Below, piece by piece: positions 11,301-26,300 of a DNA stretch of 64,000 bases; position 1 is the first letter of the stretch, and each line of letters starts with the position of its first letter. This DNA comes from Zerene cesonia (lineage: Eukaryota; Arthropoda; Insecta; Lepidoptera; Pieridae), in NCBI RefSeq assembly GCF_012273895.1, contig NC_052102.1, forward strand, positions 4,362,917 to 4,426,916. The letters are read 5' to 3'. The translations under genes and the position numbers were made by a program. The notes under the pieces were generated by a model, which was not told the origin of the DNA, did not search any database, and saw only the letters and a list, made by a program, of their open reading frames with translations.

Positions 11301-14300
11301 NNNNNNNNNNNNNNNNNNNNNNNNNNNNNNNNNNNNNNNNNNNNNNNNNNNNNNNNNNNNNNNNNNNNNNNNNNNNNNNNNNNNNNNNNNNNNNNNNNNN
11401 NNNNNNNNNNNNNNNNNNNNNNNNNNNNNNNNNNNNNNNNNNNNNNNNNNNNNNNNNNNNNNNNNNNNNNNNNNNNNNNNNNNNNNNNNNNNNNNNNNNN
11501 NNNNNNNNNNNNNNNNNNNNNNNNNNNNNNNNNNNNNNNNNNNNNNNNNNNNNNNNNNNNNNNNNNNNNNNNNNNNNNNNNNNNNNNNNNNNNNNNNNNN
11601 NNNNNNNNNNNNNNNNNNNNNNNNNNNNNNNNNNNNNNNNNNNNNNNNNNNNNNNNNNNNNNNNNNNNNNNNNNNNNNNNNNNNNNNNNNNNNNNNNNNN
11701 NNNNNNNNNNNNNNNNNNNNNNNNNNNNNNNNNNNNNNNNNNNNNNNNNNNNNNNNNNNNNNNNNNNNNNNNNNNNNNNNNNNNNNNNNNNNNNNNNNNN
11801 NNNNNNNNNNNNNNNNCTCAAAGTAAATTATATCAAAAATTCAAGTTTTAATCTCAAATTCGCATTTACCCTACCCATTTTCTTGGACTAATTTATTTAC
11901 CAACATTATTGTCTCTACTTATTGAAAAATTGTTTGTATAAACGTTAATAACACATACTAGATATTAATACATAGCTTTGTTTGACTAATGATCTCGTAC
12001 TATTTTGAGATATCAGTATGTTATGATACGATCGAAATAACCTATCCAGCAAGACGTATGCTGTATAAAAAATATGCTCAATATGCTCTTATCATTTTTT
12101 TATGCAAATACCTTTACACATAAATTCAAAACACATTAATCAAATCTTTGTTATACATAACAATTATTTATTACGATCGTTATTATGTTGGGAAGTTTTA
12201 AATTACTTGTTTTATTTATATGAGAGTTATAAATTTAACATTATTAAAGTTAACACAAATTACTCATTAATGTCCCGTGACGTGTTTCTCATTACAAAAA
12301 TGAAAAGGTTTGCCTGTATTTTGCTCGTATTTATAACTTTTTGTTTATGTGTTTATATGGTATTTATATGGTACTAGCTGTTCGCCCCGGTTTCACCCGT
12401 GGTGCATATAAAGTCTATGTCACTCAGAGTAATTGCAGCTTACTGATGGTGAATTAATTTTTGAAATCGGTCCAGCCGTTCACGCGTGATGGCGTGACCA
12501 AGGGAAATAGGGAAATAGGGATCGATTTTTATATATGTATAGATATAAGGTGGTCAAATAATTACCATGGATATCTAACTTATCTAAAATGAGTTTAATG
12601 ATATTCATGCCCAAGTAGAATGTCGTGTCTCGAGCTTCACCATATAAAAGTTTTCTCTCAAAGAGCAAACACAACCAGTTTTCGTGAGCGTTGTCGCTTT
12701 TGTTTCTACACGCATATACATCATGCCATTCTAAGTTTGAATACGCAATTGTATATCCTACTAATATTATAAAAGCAAAAGTTTGTGAGGATGGATGTAT
12801 GTGTAGGTGTGTTTGTTACACTTTCAAGCAAAAATTACTGAACCGATTGCAATGAAATTTTGTACAAAGATAGCTGGACAACTGCAATAACAAATAGGCA
12901 CTTTTTATCCCGATAATCCAACGGGATGCAGACTTACGTGAGTGAAACCGCGGGGCGTAGCTAGTACTGTATAAAATTTAAACTTATTGATTAGTGCTTT
13001 GATTGGTTAATGTTATGGCAAATTAAGGTAGGAAACAAAATTGTTTGTTGCATTGTTTTGCAATATCGCCATTATTATTGAAATTTTGAAATATTGCAAT
13101 AAATTTTTATTTGATCCAATATAAGTTTCGAACATGGGACTTCATAAACATGGTACGGGTAATGAGTGTGAACACTAGAAAAAATAAAAATTTAACTACA
13201 TCCGTTCTTTGTGGCTTAAGCGCGAAATAAAACCAACAGACAGAGTTACTTTTGCATTTATAAGATTAAAAGCGATAATTATCTTCGCGTTAAAAGATGC
13301 TGCTTTTGTATTCTGAAACCAAAAATATCGCCATAATCTACTTCATATGGATAAAGATAACTGAGCGAGACTGGATGTAGTCACATGACACAGCAATTTA
13401 TCACGACAAAGTTTCAAAGCGCTTGAAGCTAGAATACCTACTTCAAGTAATAAACTTACGATGCAACCATTTCATACCAAGCCACCGTCATATCTGCTGT
13501 GTGTGTAGTTTCCAATTGCTAGCAATCACATTTGGGTAATAGCAAAACTTCGGTTATTTCTATATCCTTTACTGATAAACTTTGTTTAAGTCTTCTATTT
13601 ATGTGGTAGTGAATGCATTGAGAGTTTTCCAGATCTAGAATTTTGTTTATTCGCCGTTCAACTTGTAATTTTCAGACGCACGTTTATACATAAAAGTATC
13701 TGTAGTGTGCTGTTCTTTTCAAAAGCTAGAAAGTGTATTCGCTTTCTAGCGCAATTTCGAGTGGCGAATGTATCAACACTCTTCGACATGTGGCCGCCGT
13801 AATTGCCAAAGTTAGGTTGTCCCAACTCCTCACCGCCTCGACATCTCGAGAAATTTTCGCCTTACAGTTACATTTACGGCGATTCTTTAAAGAAGTTGAA
13901 GACAGATTCTATAGCTTATTATTATGTAGCAGCGTACATATATTCGAATCGTATCATATGACACACTCATAACACCAAAAGCAATTCATCCGAGCAGCGT
14001 AATTCCCTAACAAAGTCCCCTAAAATTGAATACCTCAGGCGTTTCTCGTCTATGCAGTAAAATTATCTCTCAAATCTTTGTTTAATGAAACAACTATCTG
14101 AGAGCTAGCGCCATATTGAGGCGCAATTGGGCGTAAAGCTATTTAAATCTGAATAGGGCATTGTGAAAGCGCGTCACCTTGGTTCAGCGACAGCGCCAGC
14201 GTCGCCTTAATAAAGTTAGAATGTCGGGGAGGCTGTGGACTGATATTCCAACTAATACTGCTTCAGACTTAGCAGTTAATTAATTAATAACTGAACAGAA

Positions 14301-17300
14301 GAAATATTTTAATAAAAATACTTCATTATATGAACTTATCTTTATTTGTGTTGCGGAAGTATTGGCAGTTAACACATTATGCCATTAAATAAATGCCAGT
14401 TAAATAAAAGAAAACAATGTCAGCAGTCAGCAAATACGTTTGTTACGTAAATATCGGGTGGGTGTGTTGTGAATTGAACAGAATACCCGATGAGGGGAGG
14501 CGTATGTCCCATTTTTACTGCATAAGTAGGCGAATTTGGCTTACGTTGAGTGGCTTAGTAGCAATCGGGGTACGTAGCATGGCATTTTATGTTTATAATT
14601 GAAGTTTAGCAAATCGTCAGTGATGTACGTGTAGAATCTTACTAAGCTGCGAAAGCTTTTCATTAGCCATAAAGAACTACTAAAACAAGAGGGCTTACCA
14701 CAAAAGTAAATTCAGTGTTCCGTTTCTGGTTATATGGCGATTTATATTCTGCACCCACTCGCCGCCTGAGAAATCTCATGTTGGAGGTGCTCTTTCAATT
14801 TGAATCGGAACACTCGGATCGGGGAATAATGTATTTCGGTATCGACCCTCCGCTTGGAACGAATCCTCCTGTTTATCGTCGCTCTCATATATTCGGGCGT
14901 CGTCGCGCCTTTATTTTTTTCATTACAAACTGCGTCGCACTGTTTATCTATCGGTGCGTAATACCACAAGTACAATTTCGTTTGAGACATTAGCAGATAG
15001 CTTTTTTATCTATTTTAGTAATCGAAGTTACGTACTATTATTTTTTATTTTATTTTCAAATATTTATCAACTATAATCAATATATTATATTCTAATTATG
15101 GGGGATTTTCATGTACATATGAGATTTTCATAAATAGTTAGTTCTTGTGATGAAACACACTGGCAGGTAGAGATAATATATAAACATGACATGTCTGCAG
15201 TATAACTATTTAAACTAAAGTATGGAAGCGAAATTTTCATTGTGTGACCCGTGCTTAAGTAAGAGGTAATGCATTCGGTTTGTAGCAAGCTCCTTCTACG
15301 CCGGCGAGGCTACGAAGTGACATCGTAGATGGATTTGTTGAGTTATTTGTTTCGAAGATTAAAGCGTACAGTTTTATAATATGACACAGTATGATGAATA
15401 CGAAACAATGTTATATGCTAGTATACGAGTATTATATACTTATACGTATGTTTTTAATAAAAATATCTTTTAACTTTGGACTAACTTTTCACAAATAAAT
15501 TATTTTCGAAGTAACTTAATTTAAACGTTGTTTGTTAAGTAATGATGTTTTGTTTATGACAATTTGGAGTGTTATAGGTAATGTTAGGCTCGATTAGCGT
15601 CGATGTCTGAAATGTCTCATCTAGTATTCAAGACGCGACGCGGACATCCTGCGAGCCCTTAACCCGTTTCTCCTATTTGAGGACTGTTTACGTCGTTTTG
15701 TTTGATAATCTGCTATTGTTTCGTTGGGTTGCGTAGCGTCCTTGCACGAATTATACGAGTTATCTTTTGAGAACGTGCGCCGCGTACGGGTATGTAATGA
15801 ATAAATAATTCAAGATTCGCTTGCATGAACATGATAGACTTATCGCGATACTTTATATGGAATATCGAGAAACAATTTCATACATTCATTGTCAGTGAAA
15901 ATTGTTTCTCGGTGATGTACACCATTGATAAGTTATTGCTTGATTCGAGTCGTTCATACGATTCATGAAGCCATTTCATTTGCGTTTATATACCTATTTG
16001 TATTCACTCGCTTCGTGGCTAGAAAAATCTCTATACTACGACGTTCTTTTCAATTCGAATCGTAACGGCCGAATTGGGAAATAATTTATTTTGGATGCGA
16101 CCTTTTTATTTGGAAAGGCTCTATATTGCTATCGTGTTTTATGTCGTTTTTCTTGTTTTTATTCGCTATATCCGCTTAAAGTACGGACATACCACAATGG
16201 TCGTAAAACACAGACACCTTCGCTTCTGCAAACGATGACGTATATGTGTAAGACAAACGAGGTTATGCTACGGTATTCGAAGAAGTGAGATTTTCACAGA
16301 TATAACATTTTGCAATTTATTTCTCACTTGGATATTCCTCCCGAGTCTCTTATTCATATTAATATCACGTATCTTAACACGCATCTAGGTGCGCGGCACT
16401 GTAATGAACGGGTTATCACATTTATTATGCCTGCATTTCTGTATAGGGTAAACGAATTGGTGTAATGTTATTATCTAATGATAGAGATATGCTAATGAAG
16501 GAGTATTGTTGTTGTTTCTATTGTTTAGACATTTAAACTTATATGATTTGGGGATATCGTTTTATGCAAAAATTAATTCGCTATCTCTTAAATTGTTTTT
16601 ACTGTCTGTATGTTTTAAGTTGAATCGCTTATCCATTATATCTATTAACTGCTTTAGAAATAGTCAAACGGATAGTCTACGAGGGGTTTCTGTATTATAC
16701 ACTAGATGGAGCAATACCGGGATGAGGTTAGGATGCTGACGGTGCATTAAAAGGAGGAGCGTGACCGTCTCGGCATTACTGGGCTCTGCCTCAGATTTGT
16801 TCCTTGCCTCGACACAAGCGTCTTATTGAAATCTAATTTTCGTTAATCCCACGACCCTAGTGCTAACACAGCTTGGGCGAAAGCTTTCAATTTTTTATTT
16901 ATTGTTGAAACGGTTTACTCATGCTCATTCGCTATTAGTGATCTTAATTAAAATTAGTAAATAAAACTAAATCGTAAATAATTCTTTGTAAATAAGCACA
17001 AATCATATGCGGAAGTGGGCCTTATTAATTTTTTTTTAAGTTTATTTTAACCTATAAATATTTTTATGTATCAAACGTTTCTTTTATAAATGGTAAAGCT
17101 TTTCCGTAGGGTTTAAATAAAAATAGCCTTTTTTGTTTCATACCCCTTACCCTTTTAAGAAATATCGGCATTTTCTCTAAGGCTATTGGGACGCGGCCGG
17201 ATAATTTATCTATAAGTAGGGACTAAAAACGTTTACGTACGCTTCAATAATTTTAACGTTATTTATCTTTTCATACTTATTGCTTTGTATCAAGAGTCAT

Positions 17301-20300
17301 ATTGTTATAACCAATGGAAATATAATGGCCAAATTTATTTCTGAAACAAAACGAAAGCAAGTAAACATATTGCATTTCTTATTAACAGTTTTATTTTATT
17401 GTAACAGACCTTGAATACTAATTATGTAAAAATTTATGTATATTAAATAAGCTCAATAAACTGTATCTGTAGCTATAGCACGGAATATAGATTAAAAATA
17501 GATTAAGTTCAGCAATGCAATCACAAAAAGATCTATTGGAGTATTCGTTTTACTCCTTTTATTAAATTCTTAATAGCGATTTAAATTTCACTGTGGCTTT
17601 GTTGCGTTACACCAATGTCTTAGAGGCATGTTACGTTACATCCTGATTTATACTGTTTGCGCGTAAAGCGTAATTAATGGCTTTATTAATCCTCCCGTCT
17701 TACATTTTCAGATATGTGGTCTACTAAATACGGCTTAAAGTTAAAGGGCGTCTCTAAATAATTAAAATATACAAGTACATTAAATACAAATAATTACATT
17801 TTGTACTCAATGTAGACATGACACGTTTTTATTTAAATGTAATATTTAATCTATAAATAGTTAATATCTACGATTTATAATTCCACAAATAACATGTGGA
17901 GCAAACCGGTAACACCATAAAATCCACTCCTTTCAGACAAGAAGATATAAATTTGAATAATAATACGTGATTAACGGTAGCCGGAGTTTCATTATGGAGC
18001 GTCATATTTCTTGTGTAAGTAATATCGCGTGTGGCCCACATTTTACCGGTCGGCTCGCAGGTGAAAAATTTGAGCTCCATCGCGTTGTGGTGCGAGCTTA
18101 GTGTTTTATCTCGGCTTAACGTTACGAGGATTTGTGGCTCGCTAAGTAAGGTTTTATGTCCCTGAAACGCCTGCAAGTTTGCTCCCCAGATAAAAATGTA
18201 TCTCTGATGTTGCAGTTAAGGTAAAATGAGACGCGCTAAATCTTCGTACAAAAATATATCATAACAAAAAAGGTGTGGAAGATTAAAGCTTGAAGATATC
18301 GAGAATTTAATATAACCCTCCGAAAAAAATACTCTTCCCGTATTATAACGTAAAAGGATTTCGCAAAGTATCGCTGGTATTTGCTACTGAACAAAGTTCC
18401 TTAAAAGCAATGGTGCCGGAATCGCCAGTCGTAAATAACGCACAGTGCACGCCTGCTTCCTCCTACGCTTTAGAGCAATCCTTCACAACTGTAGGTAACA
18501 TTAACGTATATCAAAAGTTTCTCCTCCAAGACTTAGTTCTGTATGCGCCGAGAAACAGGAAGTTGCTTACAATCGGGTCGCGAGATGCGTTATGATTATT
18601 TCTTAACTCGGATTTGTATTTTGCAATTTTGAAGTTTAACTGTTTTCACGCTAGATACTTACATTGTATTAGTACAAAATTGTGTAGAATACAATAGAGT
18701 CTAATAATATTTCAGAAGTGGTGTGAAAAGTAAGATACACAACGAAAATAAACGATAGTAAGACACATGGATATATTGTCGAGATATTATTACCTACACA
18801 CATTTTGATGTCTTACATATGCCACATGCATTATTTTCGTGAAAGTTGAGGAATACAATAAAGAATATTAAAATTCGATGTGACAACATAAAATACAGCG
18901 TCAAGGAATGGAATTCAGGCGGCGCGCTATTCAGTGTCGTGTGTCGTTGTCGGTTGGAGAGCTAGGCGGCAACCATTGCCGCAAGCTGCGAGCGTACGTA
19001 CGGAATTCGGAATAGTCTAAGCTCTACGGTTACACTCACATCGTACAAATAATTTATGTTCCGTACCGTTTACCACTGTAAATGAAATACCTAACATGTA
19101 GTGACGTAGTTTATTGTTTTTACGCGTTTCATGAAAAACGGTTTGTTTAATTGCTTTATACGAGGCAAAGCTCTTTGAATCACTATTACGTGGTCATTGC
19201 AATGAATGTTGTCTTTTCATCTATGTAGGTCCATTTCATTTAATCTACTATAGATTTAAGATGCTTTTGCTATGTATCATAGAGAAAATCATATTGAAAT
19301 AAAATACTTATGTCCATGTAGAATGCTGCATATTGACAGATAGTTCCACTGTCCAGCTCTAACAAAGGAACTTTGGTTCGCGGGGTTTGTTTAGATTTCA
19401 TACGGGATTGAGGAAACATTGGAACGAAATAATCAGATTCATCGGCCCTTGTCTTTGTCCCGCTGTTATCCCGACTCTGTTGGACGCGAAATGTCGCCGT
19501 TTATTGTTTACTTCGTTAGCGAGGTCTGTCTTCGCCAGTACACACGCTGCTCCCTTGATATTTGATTTAGTTATTGTCGGACATGTTCATTTTAAAGTTT
19601 GCTGAAATGATTTTCTTAGTCTCAAAAATATTGTTTCAATTATTTACACATGTTTTGCATTGCTAAACGTATTACAATTTTTTAAGTTCGTCTGTGCAGG
19701 CTCAGTATATAAAATTTTGTAAAGTTGGTACTTGGTATGGTATGTACTTATAGAATGTTATTAAATAAAAGACAACATTTGTCAATAACTTATTTAAAAA
19801 TTACGTAATTTAAGAATTCAATAAGTTGTAAAATGTATTTTTTTATAAAACATTTATAAAACTCTAATAAGTGGTAAATTTTATACAATTAAATATCCAA
19901 CATTAAAATTTTCACCGTTTAGTTAAAAAAGGAGAATAAGCAAAGGGGGAAAAGCAGTTACTGTGTATTAAGAAAATTATCTCCAGTATCCTTAGTAATG
20001 GTTATGATTATCGTTATTGCTTCCGTAAGGGTAAAATATCGTAAATCGTATTGAACAAATATAATGGTTATATCGCTATCTGGAAGGCAAAATCTTTCAG
20101 TCGCAAATGATGAGATGGAAATGATGAGCTTATTTATTTCATAAAGTAATTTATTTATTGCTGGAAATATAATACAAGTAAACTGAAGTCTAAACGTTGT
20201 TAACTTTTACTCTTATATGCTTTAGTTATAGGCTTAGCCTACGCTTTTGTACTTAACGACACCTGCGTCTCATATAGAGTTCGCACCGTGTAAATTTATG

Positions 20301-23300
20301 TATGCTTTCAACGCTTTTACCGTGTGCCACCTGACCTGCACGGGCCTTATACTGGACAAATGTCGCTTTGTTCAGATTTATATTGGCTACTTAACATCAA
20401 TGTTTCCAGAGCGAAAGGAAAATAAAGATAGCGTCGTCCAAATTTTATCTGTAACGTTCTTTCATGAAGATGCTATGGAAATTTTTCGTATTATAAAGAA
20501 TTGAATTAATAATTATGATTATGAAATTAATATAGAGTATCAAACACCTATTGAATACACAACTGTCTGCCATTAAAATAGAATATTATATTTTCCTTAT
20601 TACTTTAAAATAATAGAAAGATAATAATTTTATTGTCATTAAAACAAAAAGACCTTGTTTGCTATAAGGAAAATATATTGCTACATATTGTTCTTGACTT
20701 AAAAAATACAATACAATAATTGCATGGAACAGATAAGCTGATATATAAAACTGAATAAATTATTATATCAGCGATAAACATTTACAAATGTAGGGATCTA
20801 TATTCAATTAAACATTTTAATTAAAGCTTGAGAAGAAATATTCAATAATTTCAATCAGAATACTCCTAAAAAAATTGGCAAAAGTATTTCATTTTATTGC
20901 GGCGAAATCACAGCACGTTGCGTGTACTTAAGAAAAAAACTTTTTTAATATCAAACGTCACGACGTCTGAACTGTCCCTTCGACCCGGAATGAGTCTAGT
21001 CGATTTTAGATCTATAAGGGAGACTATCAAGCGATATTGCATTTCCACTGATAATTCTTTGTTTTGATTAAGAAATTTTATTATTTGCTTACACATTTAC
21101 GTTTCATACCCGTTTTTCGTTACAGTAACCGGAATCGACTTTAGGACGACGACTTAGGACAATATGAACCAAAATAAAACCTTAGATAGCTAATTCAAAT
21201 TTTTAAAGCATTTTCTCTAGTTAGAGCTAGTTGAAACAAAGGCATTTTAGTAACAGCAAGTATTTAATAGAGAAAATGCGTTCTTACGAAAAACGTGTTT
21301 CAACGATAACTCGTATCGTATATACTCGTATTTTAGCAGTATGTTCTTGCGTTTGTTATACTTAAAATAAATATATTATGATCTATATTTAGTAATCTAT
21401 TTGAACTAAAAAATCACGGCCAACCAAAAAACTTCCCTAAAAAACGCCTATATAATAAAAGATCACTTAAAAAAGTGTCGGTGTACTGTTTCGTCAGTAA
21501 AAACGAAATAGCAGACCATTTTTGGTGGGTCTTACATGTGGTTATTAGCCTCGATACCTGGTAATGGTAAGGGGTAACTGGAGCTACATTAAAAAAAAAT
21601 GTTTTAAGCTATTTCGATAAAAATGATAACACTAAATTAATTTTTTACTTAAATAAGAATTTACGCTATTCTTATCTAAAGCAGACACGTCGCGTTACGC
21701 GAGCATCAGCTAGTTAAAGATCACACATGTTCATATTTTTATATTGTATCTTATATTCATCGCATCGAGGCCCTGTTATGATAAAATACACATAAGTTCC
21801 CATTAAATTTAATAAAAATGTATTACGATAAATTATTCATTCATTAATTACTATTCAAAAAATAAGTTCACTAGAGGCTAATAAAAACGTAGAACAATTT
21901 TTAAAATATTTCGAATGAGGGGAATATTGTTGTGGTGCTTCAGGCGTAGGCGGTGCGTGAAACAAGAGCCGCCGCGAAAGCGATTGTGGGACTATCACGT
22001 TCAGGCAGATTTAGTGTACCGAGATAGCTTCTATTTTACTACTGGCCTAACCACACGGCTGTACGGAAAAAATATTCTCGTATACGCCACCTCTGAATAA
22101 CGCAATTTGTTTTTGTAACTTGATGAAAAGTATTGAAATGAAGCTTGATTTGAGTACCTTATAACATTTTTTATAATGCATCTCTTAAAATGAATTCTGG
22201 CTGATATTACATTATCGTTGAGTTATAATTTTAAGAATAACACATGTTCAATAGTTTGATATAAGGTTGAGCTTGTAGTATGTTCCTCCAGCAAATATCC
22301 GACTCATCGGGCAACATTTATTATTAGCACGAGTTTGAGCAGGGAACTCGATAAGTTTACAGAGCGAGAAGTTGTTATAAGTATTCCCAGCTTGGAGTTC
22401 CCTGGCGGGCCTGCTCGGCGTCAGCCGGGCTGCGCGACTCGAGAAACATCGTCCGAGACGCCACAAAAACTTCACCCTCGCTTTATTATACTACGATGCT
22501 AATTAAAATAGCTCCGAATAGATTACGGGCAGCTTCTGGCAGAGAGCGCTTAATGCGATGCTTTTACGACGTCACGCTTTATGCTCTCTCATTAGCGTCT
22601 CCGGGGTATACGTCTTTCATGAATATGTTCTTTGTCTGCTGATTTCAGTGAGTATTATTGAGAATTCTGCTGAATTAATCACCCTGAAATAAAATGATAT
22701 CGACTTATAACCACTTCGTTTATGCCGCGAATCAAGATTTTTCATTAAACGCAATTCATACAATTTATTTTTGAAATATAAGAATAACTGACTAATATTG
22801 TATATTGTAAAGAAATTGAACATATAAGTATTAAATACAAATATTAAATGTTTCATACATTATATTGGGCCATGTACGCTGGAAGGTATTATACAATATT
22901 ATAATCGACTTTGGTAGGAGTGTGACAATGGCGCTCGCCGCTCGTTAACCGAACGAAAATTACCTATTGTTAATGTTTTAATTCATGTCCGCCCTTTTGC
23001 TTGCTTTATCCCCACGCATCCATTTATCTGTAGTAACCACAACATTATCCTTTTCTCTTTGATTTGAATATACATAACAATAATATTATTCATCCTTTTA
23101 AGTTTATTTAAATTTATAATTAGGTGTGCCAGTGTCTTTCATTGTTTAACATTTTTTTCATTAAAACATTCACAATCGTTATCCTAAAACATTTACATTT
23201 ACAACAGCACATATCAGCTGTAATATCAAATTTAATAACCGTAACTAAATGAATATGTTGATTTGTTCCGTAAAGCTTTTCCTTACGGCGTGCTAAAGTG

Positions 23301-26300
23301 GTTTTCATTTAATTTCAAGTCATGACGAAATGTAGAATGAGAATGGGCGCCCATTTTCCGGAACCTGGCCTTTGTGCGCTACCAAAGCCGTCGGTTTGTT
23401 TATTTCAGGGGCCTGGCTCGTAAACACTCGCAGACCGATATACTAAATTTAAGGTGGCCTTCTTTATTTTCCCTCGAGAAATGCTTTTTCGGAATTATCC
23501 ATGGTTTACTGGAATTTTTATATTTCTCATTTTTACGAGTCTTTAAGTTTTTAGCATAAAGTGGCTGTAATGTTCTGTTTTAATATTAGTTTGCTTTTTA
23601 TTTTTTATTGCTACACCAATTTCAAACAATAATAAGATACCGAAAACGATGAAACATTTTGCGCTAAAGTAGCTGTTTCTCCATGCTACTTAATTTACTG
23701 CCGTTGTAGAGCCAGAAACACGCTCCATATCCACCGCATTATTGCCGTCTTGAAAACAAGAATGCCATACACAGTTCCTTCATATCTCCTGAATTTAAGC
23801 GTCTGCCTGTCTTAGTATTTTATTCCGTTTCATAATACTTCTGCCAAAATTATTTGCTTGCGCGGCGCTCAGTTTATACTTGTTTTAATAAAATAATAAA
23901 AAACGAATGACTGAATGTATCGACATTTACTTTAGTGGCAAGTAATTTGTGGTATGATTACTAGCACATATAGAAAAGTGAAAATCACGGGATATCATAA
24001 AGTACGTGGCTGTAGTTTTAACTTTGCGACTTAATTACTTTCAAGAGCGAATATAACTTAGTAATATAAGCAATTAGAAACTTATTTGACGCTGCCGGTC
24101 CGCCTGTTCCGCCTCAGGGGCAGGAATCGTGAGCGGGATGAGCCATTACGTGCTTTTGCAGAACTTTTCCTTTTAAAAGTCGTCTCTACTCTTTTGAAAC
24201 TTATTATATTGGATAATTTGGCCAGGAATATGAATATGATGGTAGAAACTTCCGAATTTTACCTCTTTAAACAAAAATTTTGTCTATTATATAAAAATTA
24301 TGCGCCTAAAAATTACCTCTCGTACGAATTTTATATTTTAATTAGAAAAGTTAATTAAATACTACAAAGAATGATTTCTAACGTACACTGAGTTTTAAAA
24401 ATTAGATCAGTAAAAAATTCGCTTTTGTGTAATCCGTATCAGCGTTGCACAGATAGCTACGTTGACAACGAATACTTTTGACAAGGATCTGTTCATTGTA
24501 CTGATATAGGTACTTCTATTGCCAATTATGCAAAGCGTCTTTCGCGTTGTGGTGCACGGGAGGCAAAGCTCGCGGGCTCTGTGGGGCGGCTGTGTCGCGC
24601 TCTTTCCTCACTCGTAGCGAAATAACGACCTCAATTTACATAACAATGCTCGTCACCCCTTACACCCCACCAGCGGCTTTCGCAGGCAGCGCCGCGCGGT
24701 CCCACCGGACTCTACACCTTTTTTGTTCATGAAAATCTGTCCGTTTGAACTGTCTATTAACATTCATTAAAAATAACCGAAGATGAATGATCGGAGGTTG
24801 ACAGATAATTTAATGATCCATAAATCTGTTTGTAGAGAACACTTTCGCCACTATATAGTTTTAAATGTCGTAATTTAATAAAATAAGATTATAGGAGTTT
24901 GTCTGCAACACAGATGGATGTTTAATTGGCGTTCTATTAGCAGTTTTGCCCATTGAAACGCATCTATCACGCAGTGTAGCGTTGCTGGCGCTATGCTTTC
25001 TGGGTACAACCTTAATCAACTCTTCTAGCCGCATTCGAAACTTCTTCGTATAACTTTCAGTTTAATTGAATCGAAGTTTTCGGCTTTTTGCGGCAAGCGT
25101 GCCAGCCACGCACGCTCCTCCAACTTCGATAAAGTTTCTTTATTAAATTATTGGGAGTTCAGAAACATTCGCCTTTGAAAACGAATTGAATTATAGATAG
25201 CCATAAGTTACAATTGAGTCTTATTTATTTTAATAAAGTAAAATGAAATATTGCATTTTTATATGTATATATTTTGGGCGATCCACATGTCAGATTCACG
25301 ACAAACTCGCATTCAGAACAGAATCTTTCATCGTAATTCATTGTGTAAGATTTACTTGAAATATATTACAATTATTTCAACAAATAATATAAAATCGGGT
25401 CTACATGAATAATCAAAGACAAAAAACTAAATTAAATAACATGATAATATGTTTTAAACTCAAATCTTCATTATTTATTTAATTAAAATTTGGTTACTTT
25501 TTATCTTGGCAATATTTTGAGATAAAGCTGTAAAATTCCCTAAATTAATATCACAAAGAAAGAAGATTCGCATCGTTTCCAAGTAAACAGTCTATAAAGA
25601 TGTACGATTCTTCCTCGTAACGACTGAGACATTCGTCCTAAAGTCTCCCGGAGTATTGTTTTGCGGCGTAGCTTTATCTGGCGTGGAGCGAGTTGTCGTT
25701 TCAGTAATTTATAGTTGTTTCCCCGCCCCGGGCTCAAAGTAACGATACGAGACGTGGAGCTTTTCTGCCAAAATGGAGTCCAAGCCCTGGCTGAATGTTA
25801 TTAAACGTTCGTAATGTGAAAAGATTGCCAACTTTAATGGCCGAACTCAAACATTACATAAAATATCATTTAAAAGTCGTTTTTTGTTAGATTTAGTTCG
25901 AATGAGATAGATGTCTATAAACTTATTCTGTACATTTGTAAGTGTTGTGATGTACCTTTTTTATGGATGACATGTATGCCTATGTTATCGATTATAAAAC
26001 ACATTTCTTTCCATATTGTAGTGCATATAGTATGAAATAGTGAAAATAATAAAGATTTTATGCAAAAATCGATTGAAATTTTTTATTCCTATCAAAAACA
26101 ATGTACAAAGTACGAAATGCAATCAATATTAAAGTTTGTTTTGATATTTTTTACTTTTCCACTAGCATGTTATTTCGTTAGTATCTATATATTTCTACAA
26201 AATCAGGAAAGAATAAAAAATATATCGCTAGTTCGCGAACCATCCATATAGTGCTATTATTCATGTCTTTTGTTGAGCTGTATTTATGGGGCGTTTCGGA

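Noticed and set aside
10762..11851. Apparent 330-390-codon frames across the N runs (here and at 38606, 44099 and 60737)
   Set aside because: They are produced by reading N as sense codons; the sequence is unknown there.
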